DNA of 64,000 bases from Pogonophryne albipinna (taxonomy: Eukaryota > Chordata > Actinopteri > Perciformes > Artedidraconidae), in NCBI GenBank assembly GCA_028583405.1, contig JAPTMU010000086.1, positions 186,001 to 250,000 of the forward strand. Direction: 5' to 3'. The notes beneath the pieces were generated by a model. It was not told the DNA's origin. It did not search any database and worked only from the letters and a program-made list of their open reading frames with translations. How positions within the stretch are numbered: position 1 is the stretch's first letter; each line of letters starts with the position of its first letter. The translations under genes were made by a program, and so were the position numbers. Shown here piece by piece: positions 47,701 through 64,000 of the stretch.

Positions 47701-50700
47701 CTGGTGGGGGTGAAGGCCCTGTAGGTGGAGAGGAAGACGTGCATGTAGTCCGGCTCCTGGTGCTCGGGGGCCACCAGGTGTGTGATCAGACGCTCCAGGG
47801 AGGCGGCCTTCAGTCTGCGCAGCTTCACCGTGTGGTAGTGGACGAAGCTGAAGGCCGTGGGGGGCTCCGTCGGCTCCGAGCTGGGCAGAACGGGCTCCCT
47901 GCGCAGCGTGATGCCAAACACTGCCCCCTCCTCCTCCTCCTCCCCCCACTCCTGCACCTGATCCTGCAGCAGAGAGCAAGGTCATCAAGATCTGGCAAAA
48001 AAGAAATCACCAATGCAAACGATAGAGCCTTCTGTGAAGCTACTTTAATCTGATATGCAGGATTACAATGACAGAAACACAGAATATTTATCACACACAT
48101 CCTTTACAAAATGTCATCACTGGCCGTTTGAACTATTGTAACAATTGAAAATGTATGCAGTAATTATAGAGCTGCAACTACCCATTATTACTTTCTCAAG
48201 TCAAAAGGTAATATCTTAAAATGTCTTGTGTCAGTCCAAAATCCAAGATCTTGGACTGACACAAGATCATCACTTAAATATAAGATTAACATAAAATACA
48301 AATGTTGCATTAAGAATGCTTTCAACTAAATGTTTAATCAAAAATTTAAATAGTTAGTGGAAGTGGAATTTCAATTAGTCTTTTTACTATATTATTTACT
48401 TTAAATATGTTTTTAATATTGAATCTCATGTTGTGACAGATATATTTGATAAATTATAAACCAACATTTGAGAATTATAATAAAGTTATAATACAAAATA
48501 TTATATTAAAAAAAGTGATTTTTACTGTCACACCACATGGTTAATTTAGTGGAAGGGTATATGTCATAGCGAAATGAGGGTAAGAACTATGTGTCATTGA
48601 AAATTCAAACCAATTTGTTCTTAGTTGTCCCATTATATTTCTCTTTAATCACAGACAATTCAAATATAATTGACTTACTTAAGATAAGGGAGGACCTGTG
48701 GCTGTCACACTCAACAGTAAGTCATTGCTTTGAAATGAGACTTGTAGAAAACATGATGGTGGTTTGTCCTCACAGGCTTTATTTTGCACATATGCAAACA
48801 CAGATGCATAGCATGCTTCAGAAAACCTGATGCCACATGGCTGAAACTCAGATAAAAACTCAGTGTGTTACAATATTACTATATATAATAAATCCATTAT
48901 ATCAATATGAGACAACCAGAGAATAATGTCCTTCTGAAGTTGACTACACACGTAGATAAATAATAATAACAACGTTTCACAAAATGACATTGTACAACGA
49001 CACAAGTCAATTGCCTTCACAAACAATAACGACCACATTTAACTTAACCTACCATAGATAATTGCCATTTCCCCATGTTTGTTGTTGAGAGAAAAATCCC
49101 CAAATTGTGTCTGTAAACTCCTTTTGATGCAGGCGTTAAACCCGCAGAAATTAAGGAATTAGCGACGACGTCCGACGGTCCACTTCGGTCTGAATAGTAT
49201 CTTTCATGTTTGAGAATTCATGGAACTAATACCGATACAATTAAACAAAGTTTAGTAGTGCCCCGACGTCGGAGAGGAACGGCCGCAGAGAGTCTGCGGA
49301 TGAACCGGTCGGACGGAGGGAGGAGGACAGGGAGAGAGCAGTCACTCAGTGGGCGGAGCTTATCGTACAGGTGTGGGCGGAGCTTTAGCTACTGACCAAT
49401 CAAGGTAAGGAGAATAAAAACATCAGCTTTTAATATGCGGATTTGAAATATGAGTCTATCAACCATGATACTGTTACCAAGTTATTCCAGCCTGTTTATG
49501 CAAGTGAAAGATCAAAAAGCAGATTACATTTGTGAAGAAAAAAACCCTCCAAATAACTTAATATCTTAAAAGACTTAATATGACCTTTGAGAAACAAATT
49601 CATTATTTTGAGGGCTGTGTATTGGCCAGAATCTGACAATATTATATGCATCACGTGTAGTGATCACTAATTTACTCTATGTACATAATTCACTCATGGA
49701 ACTACGGGTTGGGGGTATTGTTTCCGCACGGACATATGTGTTGTATAACTATATATATTGTGTGCCCTCCTGGCTTCTTCCTCTTGTCTTCCCGGGCTGC
49801 GACCCGACAACATTTGCATTTCAGCTGCTCAATAAAGCCAGCTTTGTACCTTCATTGCACCGCCTCCGACTCCCTATCTCTGGGCACTACACACAATTCA
49901 ATTTACTGATATATACTGAGATAATACAGTAAAAGCAAGGTTAAAGGAAATATAGGGTTTATTTTTAATCTTATTCTAGGAGACGTACATTTTTCTTCCA
50001 TTAGTATCAGTATTAGAACACAGCTCCATACTCAATAAAATACAATAATATGCAATAAAGAAGTTTAAATGTGTTATGGAGTTACAACAGTGGGATCTGC
50101 ATCGGAATTTAATCTATTGTCTTTGAATGTAAAAAACATTTTGTAGCTTTTGACGAACAATAGATATCACAAAACATATTATTGAACTATTTGATCATTT
50201 CTTACACCCACGGGATATTTTTTCTAATCACAAGGCTTTTTTTTCATCTTATTCTTTGTCACATTTACTGGCAGAAATTGAATTTCATAACAAAAAGTGG
50301 GCTACATAAAACATAAAGTAAATTAAAGAGAGCCACCTAAAAGCTCAAACCTATTCGTTAAAATATATTAACAAATAATTTACAGTAAACTAAAAACTTA
50401 GAATTGTATCTGCTTTATGGGTTTTGGATTGAAATGAGTGCGATTTACAGATCTCACAGTACTGTGACATCTGGTGGCCACAGTGCAAACATCGAAAGAT
50501 GAACTTTCAATAATTTCTTCTTCCTCACGCTCTCTGTCTGGACAAAGGGGGCTCGCCAGCTTTTAAACTTTAACCCCTCATTCATCAGGAAGTGTATTTT
50601 CAGTTGCATCAAAACTACAGTGATCATTTTACAGTAAAGATATGAAGGAAATATTCTGTCTGCTAGATGCAAGAAGCTGGTTCCAGGCCGACATCAACAT

Positions 50701-53160
50701 GGAACAGCTCATTTTAGAGCCACTGCCTCCAAAGAATCCAGTCGGGAGAGTTCTTTTCTTGACGGCCCCTGACTTATGTTCCAGCCTATGAGCCCATGGT
50801 GTCAGGAGCGTGGTGTGACATACCACATAAAACAGGTCTGTTCTGCTTCTAAAAATGTACTTTAAGGGAGCACGCAATTAGGAGATATACACTTCAAGAG
50901 CCTGTCATACTAAAACACTGAATTTCATTACATCCAGAAATAATTTGACAGGCAGCAACACATGGTGGAAACAGCTGAATCAGGGTGTCCACTGGGCTTT
51001 CAGGTCAAAGAGAATAATGAGCTTTTTGTTTCTCTAATGAGTCTCTCTCTGACCTGAAAATCTACCATCCATGTTTGCCCATGCCAGCTAACCCTGCACA
51101 GAGGCTGAACAAAAGGAAGTGCCAGCAGACATCTCAATTAGTCCTCATTAGACATATGAATGGGTGATGAGCATGGACGGATCAGGGGACAAGGCATGCA
51201 AAAGGCCTCACCACCTATCCTACACACTATGTAGTTGTTTAGCCTTTTCTGTAGTCATTTTGTGTCACTTTGTTGTTCTTTTATAGTCTGGTCATTGCAT
51301 CTCTATGTGGTCCTTTTGTTTATTTTTGGAGCCATTTTATGTGTTTTTGTGGTCGTTTTGTTCGTTGCAGTAATTGTATTCATCATTTTAGTCTCAGATG
51401 TTGCTTTGTGTCTACCTGTGGCTATTTTTTTGTTATCCTTTGTGAAGTTAAGGTCTCTTTGTGGTCTAATTTGGGTTGTTATTTTCTTTCTTTGCAGTTG
51501 CCTTGCATTGATATGTGTTTGTGGGTGTCAGTTGGGTGCTATTGGTCTATTTGCAGCTATTTTGCTCTCTTTTTTGTCCTTTTATGTTTCTCACTGGTCC
51601 GTTTTAGTCTTTCCCTGGTTCTGCCTGTTTGAATTACATTTTGGGCTCCTGTCCCTAGGTTCAATTGGTCTGTTAAATAATCCATCCATTGTAATGAAGT
51701 GACAAAAAAATGGAATGTGTGTCTTTTAAACCCCCACAAGGTTAAACGGCTTATTTTAGCTGAAACATGATGCACTTCCTGGAGAGTCTGATCAGGTGAC
51801 TAGTCAGTGCCACTGAAAGGCTACCTGTTGATGACCTAATGAGTGAAAAATTATAGGAGCTGAACAGGAACGACAGCAAAAGTTCTCAGAGACAAACAAT
51901 GACTGGATATGAGACGGCTGTTCCGTCTTAAGATTGTTAATAGAACAAGTTTACCTAATAACTGATGGAAGACTTGCATAACAGAGTACACTCAATATAA
52001 CAGTAAATCCCATCAAAGAGAAGAATGCAGTCAATCAGAATGAATTATTTTACTATCCACACACACCCAGTCACTTCAGACACACATTAGTCGGGAAGAT
52101 ATGTCAATAAATCGATTACTCAGCTGACCAGTACATTTATCAAACATTATTTAGAAACATTTATCAAAAGTTGATTATCAATCAAAATGTTAAATATTTG
52201 CTTTAGGGACAACATGCATTAACGTTAACCGATTTGTTTATTGACAGAAAATGAATCACCAAAAATCCTGACGATGGATTAAGTATTAATCTCAATGAGT
52301 TAATAAAATAATGTGACCACTTATTTGCTGGCTATGGCTTTGACAAAGTAAAGATTGGCTGCTTGTCATGCTAGTTTTTTTTTTTTTTCCTTTAGATTAC
52401 TGTATATCTAACATCTCTGGATGGATGGACAAAACAAGGAATGTAAAGATAATGTGCTGAGCTCTTGGAAACTGTTGTAAAAAAATAAAAACCAAACAGT
52501 TAATGAAAGAGGAATACAGATAAATCAGCACTGAAATTACAGCCATAGGATTTGGTGATGGGGACTCGTTGCTAACGCTGATGAGAAGTACATGCAGACA
52601 GAGTCGTACAATTGGTCTTTTCCCTACAATACAACAGACAAATATAGCCTCTGGCATTTCAATCTGTTGACATTTTTAAGGTTATATCACAACACCTCCT
52701 CGCTCTAGGTGAAATACCTCACACATTTTAATATTTCCATGTTTCGATGGTGAATCCTCCTACATGTGAGAAACCCTCCTACGTTCACTGTGTGTGTGGG
52801 CATCCGTCCTGCTCTGCAGTGGAGACATGTATTTATGCTTTCACTTCTTTGCATGATGTCCATGCCTGACATCCATACAACAAAATAATGACATCGAGAG
52901 AAGTTGTTACAGTAAACTGCATTGAAGGAACCAAGCAGGCGAATCCCTCACGTCAGTCATTTTAGTTTTTTCCTCACCTCGAGCTGCCCATCCGTGTCCA
53001 GTGACTGGAAGCTGGTGAGCCACACGCCGGGCTCCGTGTCCGTGTGGATGTGTCCACTGGGCCTGGTCCAAAGCAGCTTCTTCATCCTGCCCACCCTGCT
53101 GCGGAGGCCGCGGGAGTCCCCTCCATCAGCGCCTCCACCCACAGAGATAAAAGTCCTCAT
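36521..53160 (-). CDS. rgl3: Ral guanine nucleotide dissociation stimulator-like 3 (RalGEF), complete, spliced
   Basis: Ras-effector exchange factor that loads GTP on RalA/RalB. Seventeen coding exons, in transcription order: 53160-52978, 47963-47674, 46233-46189, 45772-45603, 45502-45342, 44766-44461, 44364-44261, 44101-44017, 42933-42880, 41844-41758, 41633-41601, 41444-41323, 41223-41128, 40782-40647, 39514-39272, 37966-37852, 36675-36521. All junctions are AG/GT and the phases add to 2385 nt, 794 aa plus stop. REM domain about 107-215, CDC25/RasGEF about 269-560, Ser-rich linker, RA domain about 684-775 (ANVFYAM, DFVLRQR). Diagnostic strings include [40 protein letters not shown] and [22 protein letters not shown] followed by PCPSSP resembles RGL3 more than RALGDS, RGL1 or RGL2. 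Linkage to odad3 in the same orientation matches human 19p13.2. Human RGL3 is about 710 aa. Confidence 0.88.
38225..38985 (+). mobile_element. hAT-like transposon remnant with a BED zinc-finger segment
   Basis: The ends are TAGGGATGGGTACCG and CGATACCCATCCCTA in inverted orientation. Around 38505-38600 one frame reads [20 protein letters not shown] and then [11 protein letters not shown], the Cys/His pattern of the BED finger at the N-terminus of hAT transposases. The catalytic region is missing. It sits in the rgl3 intron between exons 15 and 16. The flanking target duplication is not clear. Confidence 0.65.
40185..40500. repeat. Probable dispersed repeat in rgl3 intron
   Basis: Internal near-duplication CATGGGACCTTAT (about 40219 and 40234), a GTATTGAAGTCAATGGAGAG segment typical of fish dispersed repeats, and a GC content above the flanks. 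No ends or coding capacity recognised. Confidence 0.3.
41128..45502 (-). CDS. rgl3: rgl3 exons 5-13: catalytic CDC25/RasGEF domain
   Basis: Exon 5 starts with an acidic linker and ends [15 protein letters not shown]; exon 6 continues [14 protein letters not shown]. Exon 7 has the strongly conserved [15 protein letters not shown]. Exons 8-13 carry [36 protein letters not shown] and the end [12 protein letters not shown] Ser/Pro-rich insert (about residues 336-370) interrupts the domain in exon 6. The 124-nt intron between exons 10 and 11 is mostly a CA repeat. Confidence 0.87.
41672..41753. repeat. (GT)41 microsatellite inside a 124-nt rgl3 intron
   Basis: An 82-bp dinucleotide run; on the transcribed strand it is (CA)n starting about four nucleotides after the donor of the exon ending at 41758. 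It makes up two thirds of the 124-nt intron 41634-41757. Confidence 0.95.
43335..43398. mobile_element. Terminal fragment of the TTAAAGGGGCCC MITE family
   Basis: AACACACTACAGGAAAGG followed by AAGGCCCCTTTAA matches the right end of the element at 62940-63371. It lies in an rgl3 intron. Confidence 0.55.
43470..43910. mobile_element. Copy of the ACTTAAGTACTT MITE-like family, in rgl3 intron
   Basis: Begins CAATGGTGGAAAGTACC, continues TGTACTTAACTTGAGTATT, and contains the GATAAAGCATCAATAATTATTATCCA block shared with the copy at 33699. Confidence 0.55.
45603..47963 (-). CDS. rgl3: rgl3 exons 2-4: REM (RasGEF N-terminal) domain
   Basis: Exons 47963-47674, 46233-46189 and 45772-45603. They read [17 protein letters not shown], then [32 protein letters not shown] and [16 protein letters not shown]. 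The FLSTYRAF core is the usual REM signature of Ral and Ras exchange factors; this domain braces the catalytic helical hairpin. All three exon junctions are in phase (0, 2, 2, 1). Confidence 0.85.
47430..47650. mobile_element. Fragment of the TTAAAGGGGCCC MITE family in rgl3 intron
   Basis: Shares TTTCAGACAGAGGGTGAAAA and GCTGCAGCACAGG with the reverse complement of the element at 62940-63371, and ends in a family-like GCATGGAGACATGTCCCAGTAG tail. It lies within 30 bp of the rgl3 exon 2 donor. The open frame here is not a gene. Confidence 0.6.
49053..49076 (-). CDS. rgl3: Alternative rgl3 first coding exon (8 aa)
   Basis: ATG at 49076 encodes MGKWQLSM and ends in ATG|gtaggttaag at 49053/49052, phase 0, so it splices in frame to exon 2 (DQVQEWGEE) at 47963. 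This gives a 741-aa isoform. Its leader leads back to a CCAAT/GC-box region at 49351-49400. Short N-termini directly before the -QDWGEE- segment are known in RGL1 and RGL3. Confidence 0.5.
49351..49400 (-). promoter_or_regulatory. rgl3: Internal rgl3 promoter (CCAAT plus two GC boxes)
   Basis: A minus-strand CCAAT box (ATTGG, 49396-49400) and two CTCCGCCCA boxes (cores 49375-49380 and 49351-49356) precede a CpG-rich leader (about 49150-49320) and the MGKWQLSM exon. The island stands out from AT-rich intron on both sides. Confidence 0.5.
50000..52900. other. rgl3 first-intron sequence, no exon recognised
   Basis: Apart from the T-rich degenerate repeat at 51235-51660, no exon with matching phase, promoter-like island or identifiable transposon was found. 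Confidence 0.4.
51235..51660. repeat. Degenerate TTTGTAGTC-type tandem repeat producing a false hydrophobic ORF
   Basis: Imperfect TGTAGTCATTTTGTGTC-like units give T-rich sequence that translates as a 155-codon hydrophobic frame. There is no splice context or family similarity, and the same repeat is seen at 30065-30260, so it is not treated as a gene. Confidence 0.55.
52978..53160 (-). CDS. rgl3: rgl3 coding exon 1 of the long isoform (61 aa)
   Basis: Reads [10 protein letters not shown], then MKKLLWTRP and [11 protein letters not shown], and ends in ...DGQLE|gtgagg in phase 0, joining DQVQEWGEE in exon 2. ATG at 53160 is the first in frame after a TGA at 53200-53202. A four-codon uORF (ATG AGG CAG TAG, 53228-53217) lies just upstream, directly after a good acceptor (ctccctggcgcag). 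The GVWL-SF-LD pattern recalls N-termini of long RALGDS/RGL isoforms. A weaker acceptor ending just before 53171 would remove the TGA and let an upstream exon be coding. Confidence 0.65.
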
Positions 53161-53820
53161 CTCCAGCTCTGAGTCACGCTCACGGGCCCACACACCGAGT
53201 CAGATCTCCCCCACACCTACTGCCTCATCTGCGCCAGGGAGGAGAGCGAGAAAACATTAGTTCCTCGCTGTATCAATTTCTGGTTATTTTGTTTTTATTA
53301 CAACCGTTAATGCAATCGCAGCTTAACATTTGGAACGCAGTGTTCCTAAATGTAAAATTCCAATGAAGAAATGATAAGATGTCTAGACTGAGCTGAGGGG
53401 GACCCCTCTTTACAATTGAATAGCAGGAAACAATCTGTGTTGCAAAAGACATGCAAAACAGATTGCGATCACTACTCTGTATTGTTTTGACTGAGATGGC
53501 CTTACTGGCAGATGCTCTACAAGTATATTTACTTTATTTGAATTGTATAATCGTCATAACAAATGGTTTAAAAATGGCCACACAGAATAATTTATAAAAA
53601 TATTAAGACTGTAATTATATACAGAATATAACTTTTAATCAATGCTCAAAATTACATAAAAATATGTCTTTAAAAGAAAGTTACAAAATCTACAAATTCC
53701 CTTGCAACCATCGCTTTAGAAATCTATGCATCTTCTATAGCCGCCTCAATAAACAAATCTGGAATTCAAAAAGGTACTTTGAATACAAATAAAAACATAT
53801 TATCCCCAAAACAAATTTAC

Positions 53821-53901
53821 CGTAATCTTTCTCCTCATGAATCTGCATCTCTTGAGTGTCGATGAAGTGTTCAGAGCCCTGTTGGTTCAGGCAGAGACAG
53901 T
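53821..53901 (-). other. rgl3: Possible upstream rgl3 exon (5'UTR or coding)
   Basis: Flanked by an acceptor (taagtttcag) and a donor (gtaaat), 81 nt long, with one open frame containing DTQEMQIHEEKDY. Joined to the strong acceptor before 53228 it reads into TGA; joined to the weaker acceptor before 53171 it stays in frame with MRTF. Which is used cannot be decided from sequence alone. Confidence 0.3.
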
Positions 53902-54924
53902 CTGAAACTTAGAAGGAAGAGACTGTGGCATATATCAGAGGACTGATTGTTCTCTGTGTTTGTGGGCGGATGATGCTCCGCGCGCATATCTAACCGTGCG
54001 TGAGTGTGTGTCAGCTTGGCCTCCTTCCCTGGATAGATCTGCACTGTGATATATAATTATATTCCATTTTAATTTAATTTCACTTCATTCCAGTTCACTA
54101 GCTTCCTCATTAGAATAAAACAAACTCATTGCCTCCATTTTTTATATTCAACATAAACAGTGTTGAATCACCACTTTTACTTGACTACTTTCACATTTCC
54201 ATAGTTTGGTTAAATTACTTTTTTGCATTGTTCGTATAGTTAGCTATTCAAATTACAAAACTTAGGGTCATAAAATCTGAGAATTTATGTTTCTTGACAT
54301 GCTTTTTGACAGTGTTCAAGATGTTTTGACCATCTAAAAGTTCAATAGACAACAGGTCTATTTCTTAGACCATTGCCCAGGTTAACAGGAATTAAAGGAG
54401 CTAATTAAATATTTCTTCAATGCAGTATCTAATTATTATTTGTTGGTCTATTAATGTGAACAAGTGGGAACCTTTTGAAATAAAGTCAATTGATGGTATT
54501 TTTGCTGGAATGTTTTCCATTTCATTTCCAATTTGATATTTTTTTTACAATTTTATTTTAAATACTTTTTCTACTTGTCATGTTTTAAGTTAACCAAACT
54601 ATTTGTAAAGTTTTAGGCCAAGGATAAACCTGATGCACTAGTTTGCCATGAAGCTTCTCAGCAGCAGAGCCTTGAGTCTGGCATGTTAGCAGCAAAGAGG
54701 ATCAGTCTCATAAGAGTTTCATGAACTACTCGTAGCTAATGGTAGCATTATTGTAGTTTAACACTGTAGTTATGTAGAGAGTGAAACAAACACTGAAGCA
54801 CAGACATGGATCAATTCAATCAGCCCAAAGAAAGTGCTCAGAAATGCAGATTATTTGTGTGAGTGTAGCCAATAATTAGCTAACCTGAACTCGACTGGCT
54901 GTGATGGGCTTAAATGTTTCTTAC

Positions 54925-55136
54925 CTGTTAGTAGTTATCAATAAATTGTTCAGACAGGGTTTATCTGTAAAAAGGTAACAAATTCATAATTCAAAGCGTC
55001 TTCTACAGAGTGATGGTACTACATGTTGGATTGGAGGCCTGATGGTTCTCACGCTGCTGGCGGCGATTCAAAATCTGCAGCAGCCAGCCCCCACAGACCC
55101 GCCCCCGCTCACAGATTGATCGAACAACGCACCAAT
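54925..55136 (-). promoter_or_regulatory. rgl3: Candidate distal rgl3 promoter and first noncoding exon
   Basis: On the minus strand a CCAAT box (ATTGG, 55132-55136) and a GC box (GGGCGG core, 55099-55104) are followed by a stretch ending in a near-perfect donor CAG|gtaagaaac at 54925/54924. Only very short ATG frames lie between. This suggests a GC/CCAAT promoter with start near 55.06 kb for the long isoform. Confidence 0.4.
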
Positions 55137-56091
55137 GAAATCCCTTTCTACAGGTAAACACGGACATGCAGTGGTTGTGGATGTATTGGGCTGTATATCA
55201 CACATCCATGGTATATCAGCCAATCGGCACGTTTTAAACTTTTGAGAAAAGTTATTTATTAATCAGTGAATACTTTTAATATTTCTGAGATATTTGATTT
55301 AATTATGTAATGTGTAGTGTAACATAGATAGACAATCGTTGTCGATGTCAACATATTGGGCAGGATTACAGTTATAATGCATTTGTCAAATGTGTGATGA
55401 AATGTATTGTAGGTGATTTTGTAAAAAATATTGACCCATGTTTAATGTTTGCTTTATGTAGTTTTTTATTCTTCTTCTGTGTGTCATGTGACTGAGTCTT
55501 ATTTTAGGAGATTGATTTTATGTGGGCATGCTGTTAATTCTTTCTTCAGGACCCCATTTTTTTGAAAATGAATGTGATTTTGATTTATAACATATAACTA
55601 TCAGCACACAAATGCAATTCTACAGGAGCACCAAACCCTTAGTATTAAACAATAATTTATTTGATCAATCATAGTAGTCTGTCTGGTTGAATTCTGTATG
55701 CCACTCAATGGCAGATGTATCAGTTGGACAATTAAACACAGAGAACATGATTGAGTTACACACTGATGTTTTGTTTAGCTAATTATAAGAAAACAAAACA
55801 ATCCACCTAACAGCAACCACAAAGTATTTGAGCAAAGAGGCACCGCCATTTCTGACATGCTGAGCAATGCATAGCAGAGATAGTTCAGGTGTTGACGCTC
55901 ACATGTTACGGTATGCTGGGACAAAGCAAATGTGTCTCTAGTGTCGACGTGATTCACTTGTTAAATAAAGGATAAAGGATTTGTCAAAGGTGTTGGCTTT
56001 CAGGAACCTGTATCATTTCTGAAAGGTACAACCCTATCACGTTCACGATGAAAAAAAAATGAAAAAAAGTAAAAGCAATATTTGTATTTTC

Positions 56092-56400
56092 TTTATTAGG
56101 TTACCATGCAGAGTGTGGACTTGTGCACTGGGAATAGAAGCAAAGGACCAATAGTTTGTGTAACAACAGAGAACCTTACTGTTGTCAAAACACACACTTA
56201 TACAACACATTTCAAAGGTACCAACATATATTTAAACAAAAATCATCGTAGAGCTTTTTAATTGGGCTAATAATTCATTTCTAAGAATATATAATCTCAT
56301 TTGTATTTGTCAAAGATTGGTAGCAACACATAATAATTTTCATTTGAGCGGTGAAACATTAATATAGCGATTTGAAACCTGAGTCCTGACACTGAAGCGA
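56092..56400 (-). other. odad3: odad3 3'UTR with poly(A) signal
   Basis: The stop is at 56401-56403 on the minus strand. AATAAA (plus-strand TTTATT, 56092-56097) about 305 nt downstream is the likely poly(A) signal. No other gene is seen between here and the distal rgl3 promoter at 55.14 kb. Confidence 0.5.

Positions 56401-64000
<7,600 letters not shown>

Noticed and set aside
47565..48053. 162-codon plus-strand frame
   Set aside because: It is antisense to rgl3 exon 2 and reads into a MITE fragment; the REM-domain frame on the minus strand is the real one.
51235..51702. 155-codon hydrophobic frame resembling a membrane protein
   Set aside because: It lies in a degenerate T-rich tandem repeat that recurs at 30065-30260, with no splice sites, promoter or family similarity.

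Overview
The window is vertebrate nuclear DNA, almost certainly from a teleost fish. Spliced genes have GT/AG introns as short as about 70-160 nt. Long CA/GT microsatellites, TTAA-flanked and hAT-type miniature transposons, LINE remnants and the 3' end of an L2-like LINE are scattered through it. I cannot name the species. No prokaryotic genes, CRISPR arrays, tRNAs or rRNAs were seen.

Layout. 1-7.0 kb: gene-poor, with dispersed repeats and one speculative tiny minus-strand transcript. 7.1-10.0 kb (+): an NFIL3/E4BP4-like bZIP gene with one 5'UTR intron and an intronless 414-aa CDS. 10.0-13.1 kb: intergenic, with an AP-1/CRE/MEF2/E-box cluster. 13.15-22.4 kb (+): a second NFIL3-family bZIP gene of 606 aa with the same architecture; its 5-kb 5'UTR intron carries D-box (NFIL3-type) and CRE palindromes. 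22.4-35.5 kb: intergenic, with microsatellites, several MITEs and a hAT element nested in an old LINE. 35.5-55.1 kb (-): a complete Ral guanine-nucleotide exchange factor gene, called rgl3. I reconstructed 17 coding exons giving a 794-aa frame, plus an alternative first exon behind an internal promoter. 56.1-64.0 kb (-): the 3' part of odad3 (ccdc151), an outer dynein arm docking coiled-coil protein. Twelve exons encode about 479 C-terminal residues and the gene runs off the right edge.

rgl3 and odad3 lie head-to-tail on one strand, as RGL3 and CCDC151/ODAD3 do on human 19p13.2. This supports both names and suggests the two tandem bZIP genes may belong to the 19p13.2 NFIL3-like lineage (NFILZ) rather than canonical NFIL3. 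The genes do not form one pathway: the bZIPs are transcriptional regulators, rgl3 links Ras-type GTPases to Ral, and odad3 serves motile cilia.

No wholly new system was found. The most checkable novelties are: a (UG)127 tract abutting an odad3 3' splice site in place of a polypyrimidine tract; a D-box/CRE cluster inside an NFIL3-family gene; an alternative rgl3 promoter and first exon; a possible stop-skipping acceptor in the first bZIP gene; and a duplicated block flanking the last rgl3 exon. Exon borders were read by eye and checked for phase; no alignment or expression data were available.
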